A DNA stretch of 64,000 bases from Selaginella moellendorffii (GCF_000143415.4 NW_003314262.1:297255-361254); one strand, 5' to 3'. Positions 1 to 11,660 are shown, counted from the first letter of the stretch. The notes: generated from the letters alone by a model not told the origin. A program made the numbers and translations.

Positions 1-362
1 CTTGCTCTCCGGGACTTGCTTTCACCTCTTCGTAAGCTTGAGACTTGACGTTAGTCCCCCGAGATCCCGCAGCTTCACTTGTAGCTGACAAAGCCTGCAA
101 GTTTACACAAAAGCTGTCAATACCAAGCCCATAAACAGTGTCACATACAGCTCGTATCTCCTTTTCATGACTTCTTATTGTCCAGAGATGATTGTCTTCG
201 TCGTCAACGCCAGGATTCCTGAAAGCACAAGGCTATCAACCATTCAACACAGAAAAGATGAGCTCCCCACCAGTAGTGTCCGGTACGGGTTTGGACTGCT
301 CCATGCGGCTACTCCTGGCATGCTTCGTTCTACAACCACCTAAGAAGTCAGAAACACGCAAG

Positions 363-397
<35 letters not shown>

Positions 398-1240
398 ACC
401 TTTGGTGTTTCTTCTGAGTATGAAAGGTCGGCACCTGTTCTACGTTTTCCAGAGTTTTCACTTCTCTCTTCTCGCTGTGATGCAAACCCAGCCTTGATGA
501 AGCAAAAGAAGAATAAAAATTGGAAACAAAAACTACTCACAGCTGGCGTTGCTTCTCCTTCTTCTTCATCACAATATAGTAGAACTTCTGGATGTACTCG
601 GCTGGCAAGACTCAAACTCCACGCGAGGATTCTGGTTTAACCACTCGGCGATCTCCCACGGGAGTGTCCTCGTCGAGTGAAGCCCAGACGTGCTTCCACT
701 TATCGTTTCTGCTTGAAACGAGGCTATCGCCCTGTGACTGCAAGCAATGGAGTAAGCAAGCTCCTTCAAGCCTATCTTGGTAGGAAGAACAAACTCACCT
801 CATCGCCCCGGATTGGCATACACGACCACGCGAGGAGCGCTCAAGATCCTCCTGGCTCACGAACCTGCCGAATGGGCGCTCACATGCCGGTTCGTGAGCG
901 GCGCTCCAATCCACCTGCATTGGTGCTTCATCGCCGACGGCTGGCGTTGTCGCTGGATCCTCCGTGGCGGCCGGAGCTTCTTCTTCCTATCGCTGGAGGC
1001 GACGGTGCCCCAGCGATGGGCGGGCGGGATGAAGCGGCCAGCTTTCCGCGAGGCGACGGTGCCCTGGCGATGGGCGGGTGGGATGCTTTGACGACGGCGG
1101 CGCGGGATGGACCACGGGACGATCCGGCAGCTGAAAGCGTCCCCAGCCCGGAGCTGGAGCTTTCGCTGTGTCCTCCAGGGACAGTAGCTCACAGTCCGGA
1201 GCTGGACCTGGAGCTTTCTCTACGTCCTCCAGGGACAACC
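1..1240 (-). pseudogene. Broken multi-exon gene, unknown function (C-terminus beyond window)
   Basis: Minus-strand exons at 799-986, 541-737 and 1-218 join in phase through GT-AG introns 738-798 and 219-540. The last exon stays open to the window edge and is rich in Asp, Glu, Ser and Lys. Exon 541-737 needs a one-base shift near 607-615 to pass from a segment with EIAEWLNQNPRVEFE to one with YIQKFYYIVMKKKEKQ; both halves look like real protein. Immediately upstream of 986 the same frame has a TAG at 987-989, and an open frame continues to 1238 with imperfect repeats. The long intron holds a GA microsatellite. I do not recognise the family. The frameshift and stop suggest a decayed gene, although a sequencing error or an unseen small intron would also explain them. 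Confidence 0.45.
361..396. repeat. GA-dinucleotide microsatellite
   Basis: An almost pure run of GA repeats lies inside the long intron of the minus-strand gene at the left edge. It produces the spurious Arg-Glu and Ser-Leu reading frames seen on both strands here. Confidence 0.9.
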
Positions 1241-1898
1241 CTGGCGAGCCGTGTTCGAGGGCAGGCTGCTTTGGGCTGCCTAGAGGCTGGCCGTCCTGGT
1301 GGAAGCAACGCTGGCAAGACCAAAAAGAAGAGGGGCACCACAGTTCGTTTGTAGAGAGAGTCGAGAGAGCGAGAGTGAGAGTCGAGAAATCGTGTTCTTT
1401 TCGTTTGAATCACATTTTGGCGCTTCCAATTGGCAAACAATACGTTAGCATTAACAGTAATAAAACACTTGAATGTTGTGGTCTTTTGTTGATCATGTAG
1501 TGCTTGATTGATTCCGTCTTGGCAGGCGAGATCTGTTCACGTCCCCCCACACGCTCCTGGATTCATCGTTTTGAGTTTGAGTGGTGGAACGATCCCCAAG
1601 TACAAACGAAGCAAAAGCACTAAGATCGCTCATCAACCAAGACATCCTCCTAGAGATATAAAACAGGAAGATCTCTTTTTCACTTTCCCACGGGGAGGAG
1701 ACATCTCACGCGAGGGAGGAGCATAGCAATCGCAGCAGGAAACGATGCCTCGCGGATTCGATCATGGATGTACGCGATGCCCCAGCTTGACGATTTGGAA
1801 AGTAGAAGACGGGAGCGTCTTGTTTAAAGTCTCATCTCACGAAGAGTTCCCATCTCAATCTCCATCTCCCGACTCGAGCAAGCGAGGCCCTCTCGCGA
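1241..1898. other. Intergenic, head-to-head promoter region
   Basis: This stretch separates the minus-strand broken gene from the plus-strand PPR relic, so it probably holds both 5' regions. I see no convincing exon, tRNA or repeat in it. The plus frame running from 1745 through the PPR locus is only partly real: short parts of it are out-of-register PPR sequence. Confidence 0.35.
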
Positions 1899-3190
1899 AT
1901 GGCCGGCGCGGACGAGTTCCCCGACCTCTTGCTCCAAGTCGAGAGCCTCCTCCACATCCTCCGCTCCACGGCTCCCAATCCCTCCAAGACCGAAGCTCTA
2001 GACGCGTGGAGCGGAGATCTCACGCCGAAGATCGTCAGCAAAGTCATCCAGGCTCCCAAGTTCGTCGACGATGCCGTGTTCTTCTTCACGTACGCGCAGC
2101 ACAGCGGCTACCGCCACTCCAACAACTGCTTCCTGCGTGTTCTCCTCCGCGATCCGCCCGAGAGCTCCTGTCCGAGGTGGTCGACTCCTGGCAGCTCCCA
2201 AACGCGTCAACTTTCGCGGTCATCTTGCACGGGCTTTGGCGACGTCGCGATGGCCTGCGAGGTGCTCGTCGACCTCAAGAGCCGAGGCACCGCGGAGTGC
2301 AATGCCACTCTCTGCAAGGAGGCCCGGTTCGACGATGCCAAGCTGCTCTTCCGGAAGATGGTGGAGATGGCGGCCGAGGACGTGACGAGCTACTATCTCC
2401 TCGTTCGTCCGCTTTGCAAGGCCAAGATGATCGAGGACGCCGAGATGCTTGTCACCGAGTCGAGGAAGAAGCTCCTGGAACTCCCGCTCCACAATCTGGT
2501 GGTGTCCTCGTACTGCAAAGGGAAGACGCTCGATGCTGCGGTGGCCGTGTACGAGAAGATGGTAGCGGCGAACTCTTGCTCGGCGGAGTTCGTCACCTAC
2601 ACCAGCCTGATCCAGGGACGAAGCGGCTGGAGCAGGCCTTGATGTTCCTGGCAAGAATGGTCTCCAAAGGCTTCCAACACTGCCCCTCTGCGTCGACAAC
2701 CGGCTCCACGAAGCTCGAAAGTTTCCGGGGGAGATGGCCAACCGGAACCTCACTCCCAACGTTGTCACGTACACGGTTCTCATCAACGGGCTCTGCAAAG
2801 GTGGCTGGGTCGACGAGGCTGTGGCGCTGCTGTCCAAGATGCGGAAGAAGTGCGTCCCCACGGCCGTGACTTACAACAGCCTGATCGGCCGAGCGGGCGA
2901 GCGAGGCCTACGACCTCCTGGAGGAGACCGAATATCTTCACAGTCAAAGAAGTCGGATGATGCTCTCCGAGTCTTGGAGCGCCTGGTGCTTCCGTCCCGA
3001 CGTTGTCACGTACTCGTGCTTGATCGATGGACCTTGTAAGGGAAGGAGGCGATCGATCTCTTCGGCCGGATGATCAAGAGCGGCAGCTGTATACCGAACA
3101 CGGTGACTTACAACTCCCTCGTGAGCGGCTGGGAAAGATGGACGAGGCGATGAACCTGCTGGAGAGGATGACTGGCATTTTCCGGCGAAA
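1899..3190 (+). pseudogene. Pentatricopeptide-repeat (PPR) protein relic
   Basis: PPR proteins are usually organelle-targeted RNA-binding proteins made of tandem 35-residue helical hairpins. Here the diagnostic core VVTYTVLINGLCKGG followed by DEAVALLSKM is clear near 2758-2850, and related units occur at 2520-2620 (SYCKGKTLDAAVAVYEKM, FVTYTSLI), near 3000-3030 (DVVTYSCLIDG) and near 3095-3170 (NTVTYNSLVSG, MDEAMNLLERM). No single frame joins them. The reading moves between all three plus frames near 2155, 2230, 2620, 2690, 2895, 3030 and 3125. The intact start region reads MAGADEFPDLLLQ from 1899. Plant PPR genes are normally intronless, so the shifts are indels rather than introns and I call it a pseudogene. 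Confidence 0.8.
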
Positions 3191-3890
3191 ATTGCTTTTA
3201 CAAATGTCCCTCCTCCTCCGTTTGGTGATAAGTCTCTTGGATTTGCTTCCAGCTGCGAGCGTATTGGGGATTTTTTTTTCCCACGATCCACCAAAATGTG
3301 CTGCGACAAATGTATTGGAAAAAAAGTGAGTTCTCAGCTTGAAACTTCCAAAAGAAATCATTTTTGGATGGATTGTGCTCACAGTTACAAGGATCCGGAT
3401 CTTAATCTTGGCGAGATGACCTGCATTGATCGATGCATCTCGAAGTATACATAGGCAAGTTGTGCTTACGCTGGTCAGATTCTTTCCACCACGAGACGAG
3501 ATTCAGAATTTTTTTTTCTTTCCCGAGAGAAGGCCTGTCAATCGAAAGCTTTCCATTCGAGTGTGCCTTTTTGTAGCCTCTCGGGAAGAGCCTGAGACCA
3601 TTTTTGGAGATCCGGGAGATCCTTTTCTCCACGAAGTTGATCATGATCCGAAGTTTCTTTTTCCTTTCCTTGTGTGTTATATTCCTTGCTTCTCTCGCTG
3701 GTGCAATTGCCATCTTTGGACAAGATGCATCAATGGTGAGAGAGGGTTATAGAAATCCTGACAAGCTCTTGTTTTTTATACTGTGAGATCTCGGTCGAAG
3801 TGAAGCGCCTGTGCTAGAGCCATTTACGTAAGTTCTCCTTGCTTTGAGAAGCTTATTGTGCGTTTATGTGCCACCGCGAGGAAGACGAAG
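3191..3890. other. Intergenic region, 5' side of the 649-aa gene
   Basis: AT-richer sequence with short T runs. A short plus-strand frame at 3646-3786 starts with a hydrophobic stretch (IRSFFFLSLCVIFLASLAGAIAIF) that would resemble a signal peptide, but it is only about 45 residues long and unsupported. I see no other feature. Confidence 0.3.
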
Positions 3891-6142
3891 ATGGTAAATA
3901 TAAATAAATCTACGGAGGCAAAACCCTGGGCTATGGAAGGACTGATTCCAGTGGTGGGGTGGATGCCATGCGTTGGCGATCGCGTGGCCGAATGGTTCCG
4001 CAGCGGCATAGGCTCCAGACTGCTGATGGTTGTGAGGGCAACGTTCTCTCACTTTGGGCTGGAGCTGGATCATCCCCCGGGTGCGTGGTTCTTTGAAGTC
4101 CTGCCCAACTCCACCGTCACTTCCACTGTCTCGGAGCTCAAGTGGAAGATCTGGACTGTGGCCGTCGCACGCGTCCTTGGCGCTACCGTGCCGGATGGCT
4201 TCTTGCACCTCTTCATCGCGGCCGACTACTTCACGCGCCATAGCCCACATCAAGAGCAATCTAGAAATCCTCATCCCCGCCCCGAGTGCTGCAAAGGCCG
4301 CTGCACGTACGCCCTGACCGACCTCCACCTTGTGAGTGCTTGTTTGGATCGTGTAGCAAAGTTTATGGTTTTCCCTTTTTTGCAGCTCGAGGAGGCCACT
4401 GATCGGACGCCATCGTCTTTCCCATTGGTCATCACAGATGAACATGTGTCAGGTCGCTAGCTATACGTACTTCTTCTTTGGATTCCTCTCAAGCTAAGAG
4501 CTTGGTTCCTTTTCCACAGCCATCGTGTCGATATTGTTTCCTTGCACTCTCTCGCCCACTTGCGTTGCTGATGCCGCTCTCCTGTTCGATGCGAGCGGCA
4601 AGGTTTGCGACGTTGTCTTCACCTGGCTGTTGCTCCAGCTCCAGAGCAACAAACAGCCGCTGGAATGGCTGGACGCATTCGAAGCACAAGCTATAGCAGG
4701 TGACCGTGGCGGTGGCGGAGCTGGACCCCTGGAAAATCTCTTGCTGCTGTTCCTGAGCAAACAAGCACCGCTGAAGGATGAAAAGTTCTCCCCGGCATCC
4801 TTGGACGAGCTCAAACGGATACGTTCCTGCATCGAGAACGCGCCCAGGATAGAGTGGAAGTCCATGGACATCACCGTCGCTCTGCGCCAGATGTTGGAGG
4901 TATGATGATTGACACCGTTTTGATTTGAGAGAGCATTCAAGCTTCTGTGTGGCAGGAGGTGATGGCAGCGGGAGAAATCCAATGGGACAACCAGATGCGT
5001 GCCCGGCTCGAGCAGTGGATCCAAGGCCACTACAACTTCCACCGCGTGGAGCCGCTCTTCCAGGAGTACGCAGACGTGAGCGTGCCGATAGCGCGCCTGA
5101 TCTCTACATGGATGCGGACGAGGAAGGGATGCCGCGACCACGCCGAGCTCAAATCCCTGTGCTCGGCAGCGACATCATCGGAGTCGATTGTGGAGCACAT
5201 CCAGGCTACGATGAGCCGGGGAAGCAGCGACGAGTGCCGCCAGCTTTGCGACGCGGCTGCCACCGTCTTTGGCAATGACTACGGTAGCCTTTTCGTGGAG
5301 ATTTGCGCCAACGTGCAGTGGGATCCATGCCTGACCGCGTGCTCTCTAGAAGAATTCGGGGCGATCAAGCAGGCAGCCTGGGACGGACTCTTCCGGACTG
5401 TGAGCTCCGAAAACACGCTTCGAAGGCACCGTTTCGACGATGGCAGCCGCAACGAGGCCACATGGAGACCTGGGATTTCCGACATGATCCTCTACATAGC
5501 TTACGTAAGCTCTTGATGATCTTGTCAATGATTCCATCCATCGCTTACGAGTTTGCTGCTGCAGCTGATCCTCGAGGACTGCTTGGGCGGCAGCGTTGAC
5601 CGTGAGAGGTGGAAACGAGACTGTGAGTCTATGCAGAGTGCCTTTCTCTTTGCTCAATCGTGATCCTTTTTGCTTGGATCGTCACAGGCGAGTCACTGCT
5701 GCATACCAGGTGGGCGGCGCAGCGCGTGTCGCGCGGTGGGAAAGGGGTTTTTGTTGCGATTAGCAACTCCACCAGAGGAATCTGTGAGGCGTTTGCGGCG
5801 TGGATCCAGTCCCCAAGCACGCAGAGGGACTTGGGAGCGAGCTCGGATGAGATACGTCATGCCATAAGAGAGGCAGTCGTCTCGGCTGGTGGAGTGGAGT
5901 ATGACGAGGAGAGGCAGCAACTCTGGGCCAGGATGCAAGAGCTGCTGGGTGTCACTGGCAACATTTGGATTTGCATGCTTGCTCGTGCCTATGTGCAGCA
6001 TGAACACCACTTCGGTGCTTTCAAAAATGCCGCAAATTATTCTGGTGAAGATCTGCCCACAATTGTCCGCAGGCGTTCAGGCGCAGAAAGTATACCGAGG
6101 ATCGAAGTTTTCCACGGCCTCGGCAGCGCTTCCAGGATTTGA
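3891..6142 (+). CDS. Six-exon gene, unknown function (649 aa)
   Basis: Exons 3891-4331, 4386-4452, 4520-4899, 4956-5504, 5565-5622 and 5688-6142 join in phase without a stop. Every intron is GT-AG and 54-67 bp long, with T-rich 3' ends such as TTTTTTGCAG. The start is the first ATG of the first open exon; an in-frame GTG lies 33 bp upstream. The product is predicted to be soluble and mostly helical, with scattered Trp and Cys and no signal peptide or clear membrane helix. A glycine-rich turn (GDRGGGGAGP) lies in exon 3. I recognise no catalytic motif. Intact splicing and frame make this the best candidate host gene in the window. It lies downstream of the PPR relic on the same strand and about 260 bp before the gypsy LTR. 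Confidence 0.8.
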
Positions 6143-6403
6143 GCTTTTGCTTTTGCTAGAGAAGCTTCCTTGCAATTGAGATTTCTTTCAAAGCATCGGA
6201 AGAGATTTGAGCTGGCAAAGTGGAACTTCGCTCATATTTTGATTTAAGGGCGATCAGCATTTGCCACGTGTGCTAATCCTTGGACCGGTTTGTAGCTAGG
6301 GCAGAGATATCTATGACTGTGGAAACGAACATGTAACTTTCTAGCTGCTGAGAGTGATTGGATTCATTGCGTCAAGGGCATTGTGCAGGAAACTCTGTGT
6401 GAA
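6143..6403. other. 3' flank of the host gene, up to the gypsy insertion site
   Basis: Probably the 3' UTR and terminator region of the upstream gene. It ends with GTGAA at 6399-6403, one copy of the retrotransposon target-site duplication. Confidence 0.5.
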
Positions 6404-6621
6404 TGTTAGGTGCCAGCTTTGACTACGTGGTCAACGTCGGTCAAAGGGAAGCTCAAAGGTATATTAAGGCATGTTAAGTTAAGGGACTAACCTACCCTAG
6501 GGCTCACAGTGGAACAGTGGCATAGTAGCTTGGGGGTGATTGGGTGGTGAGGAACCTCAAGAGGTGGCGTAGCATAATCTAGGGCAATTAGATCTCTGTC
6601 TTTTTGCACCGGATTATAACA
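6404..6621 (+). repeat. 5' LTR of gypsy element
   Basis: Begins TGTTAGGTGCC and ends GGATTATAACA (TG...CA). It matches 11661-12016 along its length, with substitutions and a short indel around the GGCGCAGTGGAGC segment. The divergence between the LTRs indicates an old insertion. Confidence 0.9.
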
Positions 6622-6622
6622 T

Positions 6623-6634
6623 TGGTATCAGAGG
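6623..6634 (+). promoter_or_regulatory. Primer binding site (initiator Met tRNA type)
   Basis: TGGTATCAGAGG follows the 5' LTR by one base. It matches the plant initiator-methionine tRNA 3' end complement at all but the final base, which fixes the orientation of the element. Confidence 0.85.
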
Positions 6635-6645
6635 AGTTGGTTGCG

Positions 6646-7602
6646 ATGGCCGACCAAGCTGAACACTAGAATCCTATTGTCGATCGTGGTGCCGACGAAG
6701 CTGCGGAGATTTGGACCATTCAAGATGTGGTTCATGAGCTGCGAGCCCTTAATCAAAATCAGCAAGAGATGCAAGATGAGATGCATGGCATGATGGATAC
6801 CATGCGTGGGCGTATTGAGGCACTCGAGGCTAAACAGGGTAACGCTCCAAGTAAGCCTTCTTTGGTAGATCGACTCAAGATTCCAATTTTTTCCAGTGAT
6901 GGTGGTGTGGATGAGTGTCTCGCTTGGCTAGCCAATGTGAAGAAGTTCTTGGCTGCTAGGGGAACTCCGGATGCAAAGGCTTTAGTGGCTATTCCGATGG
7001 TTTTGCGTGATGCGGGTCTTCGATGGTGGAATTGGCTTGAGGAGTCCCGTGTTGCGGATAAAAAACCACTAGTGTCTGCCATGGATGAGTTTGAGGCTGC
7101 TTTCCGTTTATGTTTTGCCCCTCATTATGATGTGGAGAATGCTCATACAAAACTTTGACATTTCCAGCAAGGGAAAATGACACTTGGGGACTATATTGAG
7201 AAGCTTACTCGCTTGATTAGTCGTGTTCCAACGAAGGATCTAGATTAGAACAAGTCCTACTTCATTGATGGCCTACATAGTGAGAGCATACAGCAATACT
7301 TGCGTCATTCTCAGCCTACAAAGAGTTTGGAGGAGCTCTTTGATGCAGCTCGTCGACTTGACAATGACAAGCACAAGTCTCGCAAGCATTCCCGGAGTCC
7401 TTCTATTGAGAATCATCGTGATGATCGCTGTGGACACAAGGATGGGAACAAGCATCACAAGTTGAAGTCGGTGGTGACTCCTTTGGATGCAAAGGGGTCC
7501 AAGAAGCAGAAGTTCTTTGTGAAGAATTATAGACAAGGTTGTCATCATTGCGGGGAACTTGGACACTACAAGGCTGATTGTCTGCAATTGAAGAACAAAT
7601 AA
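6646..7602 (+). pseudogene. gag: Gag polyprotein (broken)
   Basis: The frame starts with MADQAEH at 6646 and has stops at 6667-6669, 7156-7158 and near 7246. The C-terminal zinc knuckle CHHCGELGHYKADC at about 7540-7580 is the CX2CX4HX4C nucleic-acid binding motif of retroelement nucleocapsids. An acidic, Gln-rich N-terminus and a helical middle (WLANVKKFLAARG) fit gypsy Gag. It would form virus-like particles and package element RNA. Confidence 0.85.
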
Positions 7603-7608
7603 TAGGAC

Positions 7609-8058
7609 ATGAAGAATGGCCAATCTTCTTCTCACAGTAAGTCAGATACTAAAAACTTGGAAACTTTGCAGCATGAGGATGAGGAGAACGACCATTTTGG
7701 TCGAAGGAAGCGACTTTCGATCGTTGCTCATCAGCTCAACTGTGTGTGGAACAAGATGGAGCTCGAGGATACGCGTGAATCAGCTTTAATGCTGGAGGGC
7801 GTGTTCTGTGGCAATCCAATGCGGATTTTACTGGATAGTGGGAGTGATAACAACTTTGTTTCGGCAAAGTTTGTTGTGGAGCATGGCCTGGTCACACGCG
7901 GCGTTCTTCCATACACAGTGGAAGGTGCAACTACCTCTACTCAGCATTTCGATGCTTGTGTCGAGGGGCTGGAAGTGTTGGTTGGCAAAACCACACTTGT
8001 GGAGACTTTTTATCTCGCGGATATCCATTGTGTGGATCTCATTCTCGGGATGCCATGA
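7609..8058 (+). pseudogene. Aspartic protease domain
   Basis: ILLDSGSDNNFVSAKF at about 7827-7875 carries the D-S-G catalytic triad of a retropepsin-like protease, preceded by a hydrophobic strand as expected. The second hydrophobic strand (VDLILGMP) precedes a TGA at 8056-8058, which interrupts the join to reverse transcriptase. Two adjacent stops after the Gag knuckle (7600-7605) separate it from Gag. Confidence 0.8.
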
Positions 8059-9231
8059 TTGGTGAAGGTGGATCCAGAGATAAAGTGGAGTATTAAGCGT
8101 ATCTCGCTGGAGTATGGTGGCGTTAAAGATGTGTGGTTTGGCGAGGGCATTCAACCACCAGTTGTTATGCTCTCTGCTACATCTTTGAAGCGGGCTTGTC
8201 GTAATGGAAAAGCACTTTCGAGTTACTTGTTGTTTGTTCGTGACTTGGGGGACCAAGGCAAGTGTGGGGGAGAAGCAGCAGTATGGGATGTATTGGACGA
8301 GTTTTCTAATGTTTTTTCATCTGAACTTCCTCATAGATTGCCTTCGTTACGAGGTGTGGAGCATGGGATTACATTGGAGCCGGGGACGCGACCAATTTAC
8401 CGGCGTCCATTTCGGTTAAGTTATGCAGAGGAGCAAGAAGTTCAACGACAAGTCAAGGAGTTACTTGAGTTTGGATTTATTCAGCCAAGTAAATCTCCAT
8501 TTGGTGCTCTGGTCTTGCTTGTGAAGAGGAAGGACGGTTCAATGCGAATGTGTATTGACTACCGCACTTTGAACAAGAAGACAGTGAAGGATAAGATGCC
8601 GATGCCACATGTGGATGATATCTTGGACAAACTTAGTGAAGCACGAGTGTTTACCAAGATTGATCTGAGGACTGGATATCATTAGATTGCAATGGATGAT
8701 GCATCTATCTCCAAGACGGCATTCAACACAAGCTTCTGACATTTTGAGTTTACAGTTATGCCGTTTGGTTTGATGAATGCACTGGCCACATTTACTCTGT
8801 TGGTGACGGAGGTATTTAGGCGTTATCTTCATGAGTTTGTGGAGATTTTCTTGGACGATATTCTTGTTTTTAGCAAGAATATGGAGGAGCATAGGGTGCA
8901 TTTGCGCAAGGTTCTTTTGTTACTCCAAGATAACAAACTTTATGCGAAGAAGAGCAAATGTGAATTTGCAAAGTCAGAGGTGGAATATCTAGGCTATATT
9001 GTGACATCTAAGGGTGTCAAGACCGATCCAAGGAAGGTGGCTGTGGTGGAAAATTGGCCTACACCAACTACGGTGGCCGAGTTGCGCAGTTTTCTTGGTA
9101 TGGTTAGTTACTACCGATGTTTCCAGCATAAGTTTGCAGAGGTGGCTATTCCTTTGACACAGTTGTTACGCAAGAATGTGCCATTCGAGTGGAAGAAGCC
9201 ACAAGAGGAGAGTTTTGTGGCACTGAAGTGA
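8059..9231 (+). pseudogene. Reverse transcriptase domain
   Basis: Recognisable RT blocks run in order: [74 protein letters not shown], and FLDDILVFSKN (the YXDD catalytic box, here FLDD). Stops occur at 8683-8685, just after GYH where Gln is expected, near 8738 and at 9229-9231. The polymerase is therefore dead although most catalytic Asp residues remain. Confidence 0.9.
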
Positions 9232-9657
9232 TTGTTGAGCGAGACTCTAGTGCTTCGTATTGCTGATCCATCGAAACCTTACGAGGTGACATGTGATGCG
9301 AGTGGTTATGCACTGGGAGGAGTTCTCATGCAAGAGGGACAGCCTATTGCATATGAGAGTCGAACTTTGAATTTTGCGGAGCAACGCTATTCCATATATG
9401 AGCAAGAGTTACTCTCTATTGTTCATGCTTTGCGGACATGGCGGCACTATCTTTATGGTGCAGTGTTCGTGGTGTTGATAGATCACAAACCACTTGTGTA
9501 TCTTTTCACACAGAAGGAGTTGAACACTAGGCAAGCTCGTTGGATGGTCAAACTCATGGAGTTTTGGGAGTTTCCTATTGAGTATCGTCTGGGAAAATCA
9601 AATGTGGTGGCAGATGCGTTATCTCGTATTTGTCATGTGACGACATTACAAACATGA
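9232..9657 (+). pseudogene. RNase H domain
   Basis: TCDASGYALGGVLMQEG carries the first catalytic Asp of gypsy RNase H. YSIYEQELLSIVHALRTWRH supplies the Glu, and VVADALSRI ends the domain with its conserved Asp. It would degrade template RNA during reverse transcription. The segment is internally intact but is bounded by stops on both sides. Confidence 0.85.
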
Positions 9658-9669
9658 TTTTGTCATCAT

Positions 9670-11586
9670 TTGAGTAAGGTGGTCAGCGAGTTTGGGCAGT
9701 TGGTTGAGCATGCTCAGGCTCAAGATGCTGAGGTGGCCTCTTTGCGAGACCAGATGGAAGCCCCTTTCTCATTGGTGGATGGGATTCTCTACTACAATGG
9801 CCGTGTATATTTGCCACGAGTGGATGTGTTAATTACTCAAGTTTTATTCCACTATCATGATCATCCAAAGGCCGATCATTTTGGGGGGAAAAAGACGTAT
9901 GAGTTGATTAAGTGCAACTTTTATTGGAGGAATATGAAGGCTGATATCCTCAAGTATTGTAAATCATGCGAGCTTTGTCAGCGGGTTAAGGTGCCATAGG
10001 AGAAGCCGGGGGGACTTTTGCAACCTTTACCTATTCCTCAAAGCCGTTGGTGTAGTATCTCTATGGACTTCATCACTTGTTTGCCACGAACACAAAGGCA
10101 AAAGGAGCAAGTTGTAAGCTCCTGAGTTTGGACTTCCCGGGAGGTCACCCAGCCCAGTACTATTCAAACCCAAGGACGCTTAACTCCAAATATCCCAAGA
10201 CCCTTAACCGATTGGAAAAAGGGGTGCACTCTTATTCATGGGCCCTTTCCCTCTATATTTGAACCCCAACGGATTGTCTCTCGAGTCGTTCCCTTTGGTT
10301 GCTTACAATCCACCACGCTTCCCTGCAAGTTCACGCCCTCGTGAACGGAAGCTGAGAGCCGCAGCTCTCCCGAGAGCCCCACTCTCTTGACACCCTACCC
10401 CTTGGGTCGAGCCCAGCGGGAACAAACTGGACCAGCTAGATGTCAATCAACATGTGGTGTGATTCCCTTAGCCAACCAACAGAGTCGGACCCGAGACCCC
10501 TCTAATACCAAATGTAAGCTCCTGAGTTTGGACTTCCCGGGAGGTCACCCAGCCCAGTACTATTCAAACCCAAGGACGCTTAACTCCAAATATCCCAAGA
10601 CCCTTAACCGATTGGAAAAAGGGGTGCACTCTTATTCATGGGCCCTTTCCCTCTATATTTGAACCCCAACGGATTGTCTCTCGAGTCGTTCCCTTTGGTT
10701 GCTTACACAAGTATGGGTCATAGTGGATCGGTTGACAAAGTATGTGCGGTTGTTGGCTCTTCGGAAGACTGTCACTGCCTCAAACTTGGCTGCGGTTTAC
10801 TTGGAGAAGGTTTTTCCTGATTTTGGTTTGCCGGAGGACATCATTAGTGATCGAGATTCAAAGTTCACCAATGGATTTTGGAAAAGCTTTGCAAAGGCTA
10901 TGCAAGTGACTTTGAAACTCTCGAGTGGCGATCATCCTCAGACGGATGGGCAAACTGAGCGTGTGAATCAGGTGGTGGAGGATATGCTGCGTTGTAGCAT
11001 TGGTCAAAGGCAAGGTCAGTGGGATCTATATCTTCCATTGGTGCAATTTGCTTACAACAATAGCCAACACAGTGGAACCAAACTAAGTCCTTATTTTGCC
11101 ATGTTTGGAAGGCATCCTCGAACAGCGGTGGAGTTGGGTTTGCATTTAAGTAAGGACATTCAAGATAAGCTTGATTCCAAAGCGACTGATTTGGCCACAG
11201 AACTTGATGAGATTTTGGTGGTGTGCAAACGGAATTTGCAAGTAGCTCAGGATAGAGTAGAGAAACTTGCCAATGAGCATCGCCAATTCCAGGAATATAA
11301 GGTGGGTGGTCTCGTCTTTGTTCAAGTGATCTTTCCGTCAAGTGAGCGGCGGAACACCTTGGTGCCTTTATGGACAGGGAAGAGTGATAAATTTTTCCAT
11401 CAATATGCTGGTCCATATGAAGTGCTAGAGCGTATTGGTAAAGCGGCTTATCGGGTGCGGCTGCCAGCTGGGGTGAAAATTCATCCGGTATTTTATGTCA
11501 GCCAGTTGAAAGGTGTACTATCTCGGAGTGACGGGCCCAATGCCTCCTTGATGTATACGGCTGTGGAAGATGGACCAGGAGCTTGA
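9670..11586 (+). pseudogene. Integrase, split by TRIM insertion
   Basis: The zinc-binding HHCC module lies at about 9850-9985 (HDHPKADHFGGKK to CKSCELCQRVK). The catalytic core starts at about 10000 and is interrupted at 10113-10707. It resumes with VIVDRLTKYVRL and continues with ISDRDSKFTNGFWKSF and HPQTDGQTERVNQ, the core D and E regions. The C-terminal segment (GPYEVLERIGKAAYRVRLP, IHPVFYVSQLK) is the GPY/F-type DNA-binding domain. I see no chromodomain after it. Confidence 0.88.
10113..10707 (-). mobile_element. TRIM (miniature LTR retrotransposon), nested
   Basis: Two 195-bp direct repeats, 10113-10307 and 10513-10707, each run from TGTAAGCTCC to GGTTGCTTACA and appear identical base for base by eye. 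The 205-bp interior has no coding capacity. CAAGT at 10108-10112 and 10708-10712 is an exact target duplication. The reverse complement of the bases next to the right repeat reads TTTGGTATTAGAGG, an initiator-Met type primer site, so the element lies on the minus strand. Identical LTRs imply a recent insertion into an already decaying integrase gene. It must have been mobilised by another element's enzymes. Confidence 0.93.
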
Positions 11587-11645
11587 TCAGGGTTCCCCAG
11601 AAAGGGTGATCACCGGTACAACTCGTCCTTGGGATAAAGACTTTG

Positions 11646-11660
11646 TTGGGGGGGAAGAAT
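11646..11660 (+). promoter_or_regulatory. Polypurine tract of gypsy element
   Basis: TTGGGGGGGAAGAAT directly precedes the 3' LTR start TGTTAGGCG. This is the expected location and composition of the plus-strand priming site. Confidence 0.75.

Noticed and set aside
677-1354. 225-aa plus-strand protein
   Set aside because: It overlaps the better-supported minus-strand exons; its Pro/Arg/Leu-rich sequence comes from GC-rich repeats and has no domain.
1745-2869. 374-aa plus-strand protein over the PPR locus
   Set aside because: It is mostly Arg/Ser/Pro-rich out-of-frame translation. Only short segments match PPR units, which alternate with the other two frames.
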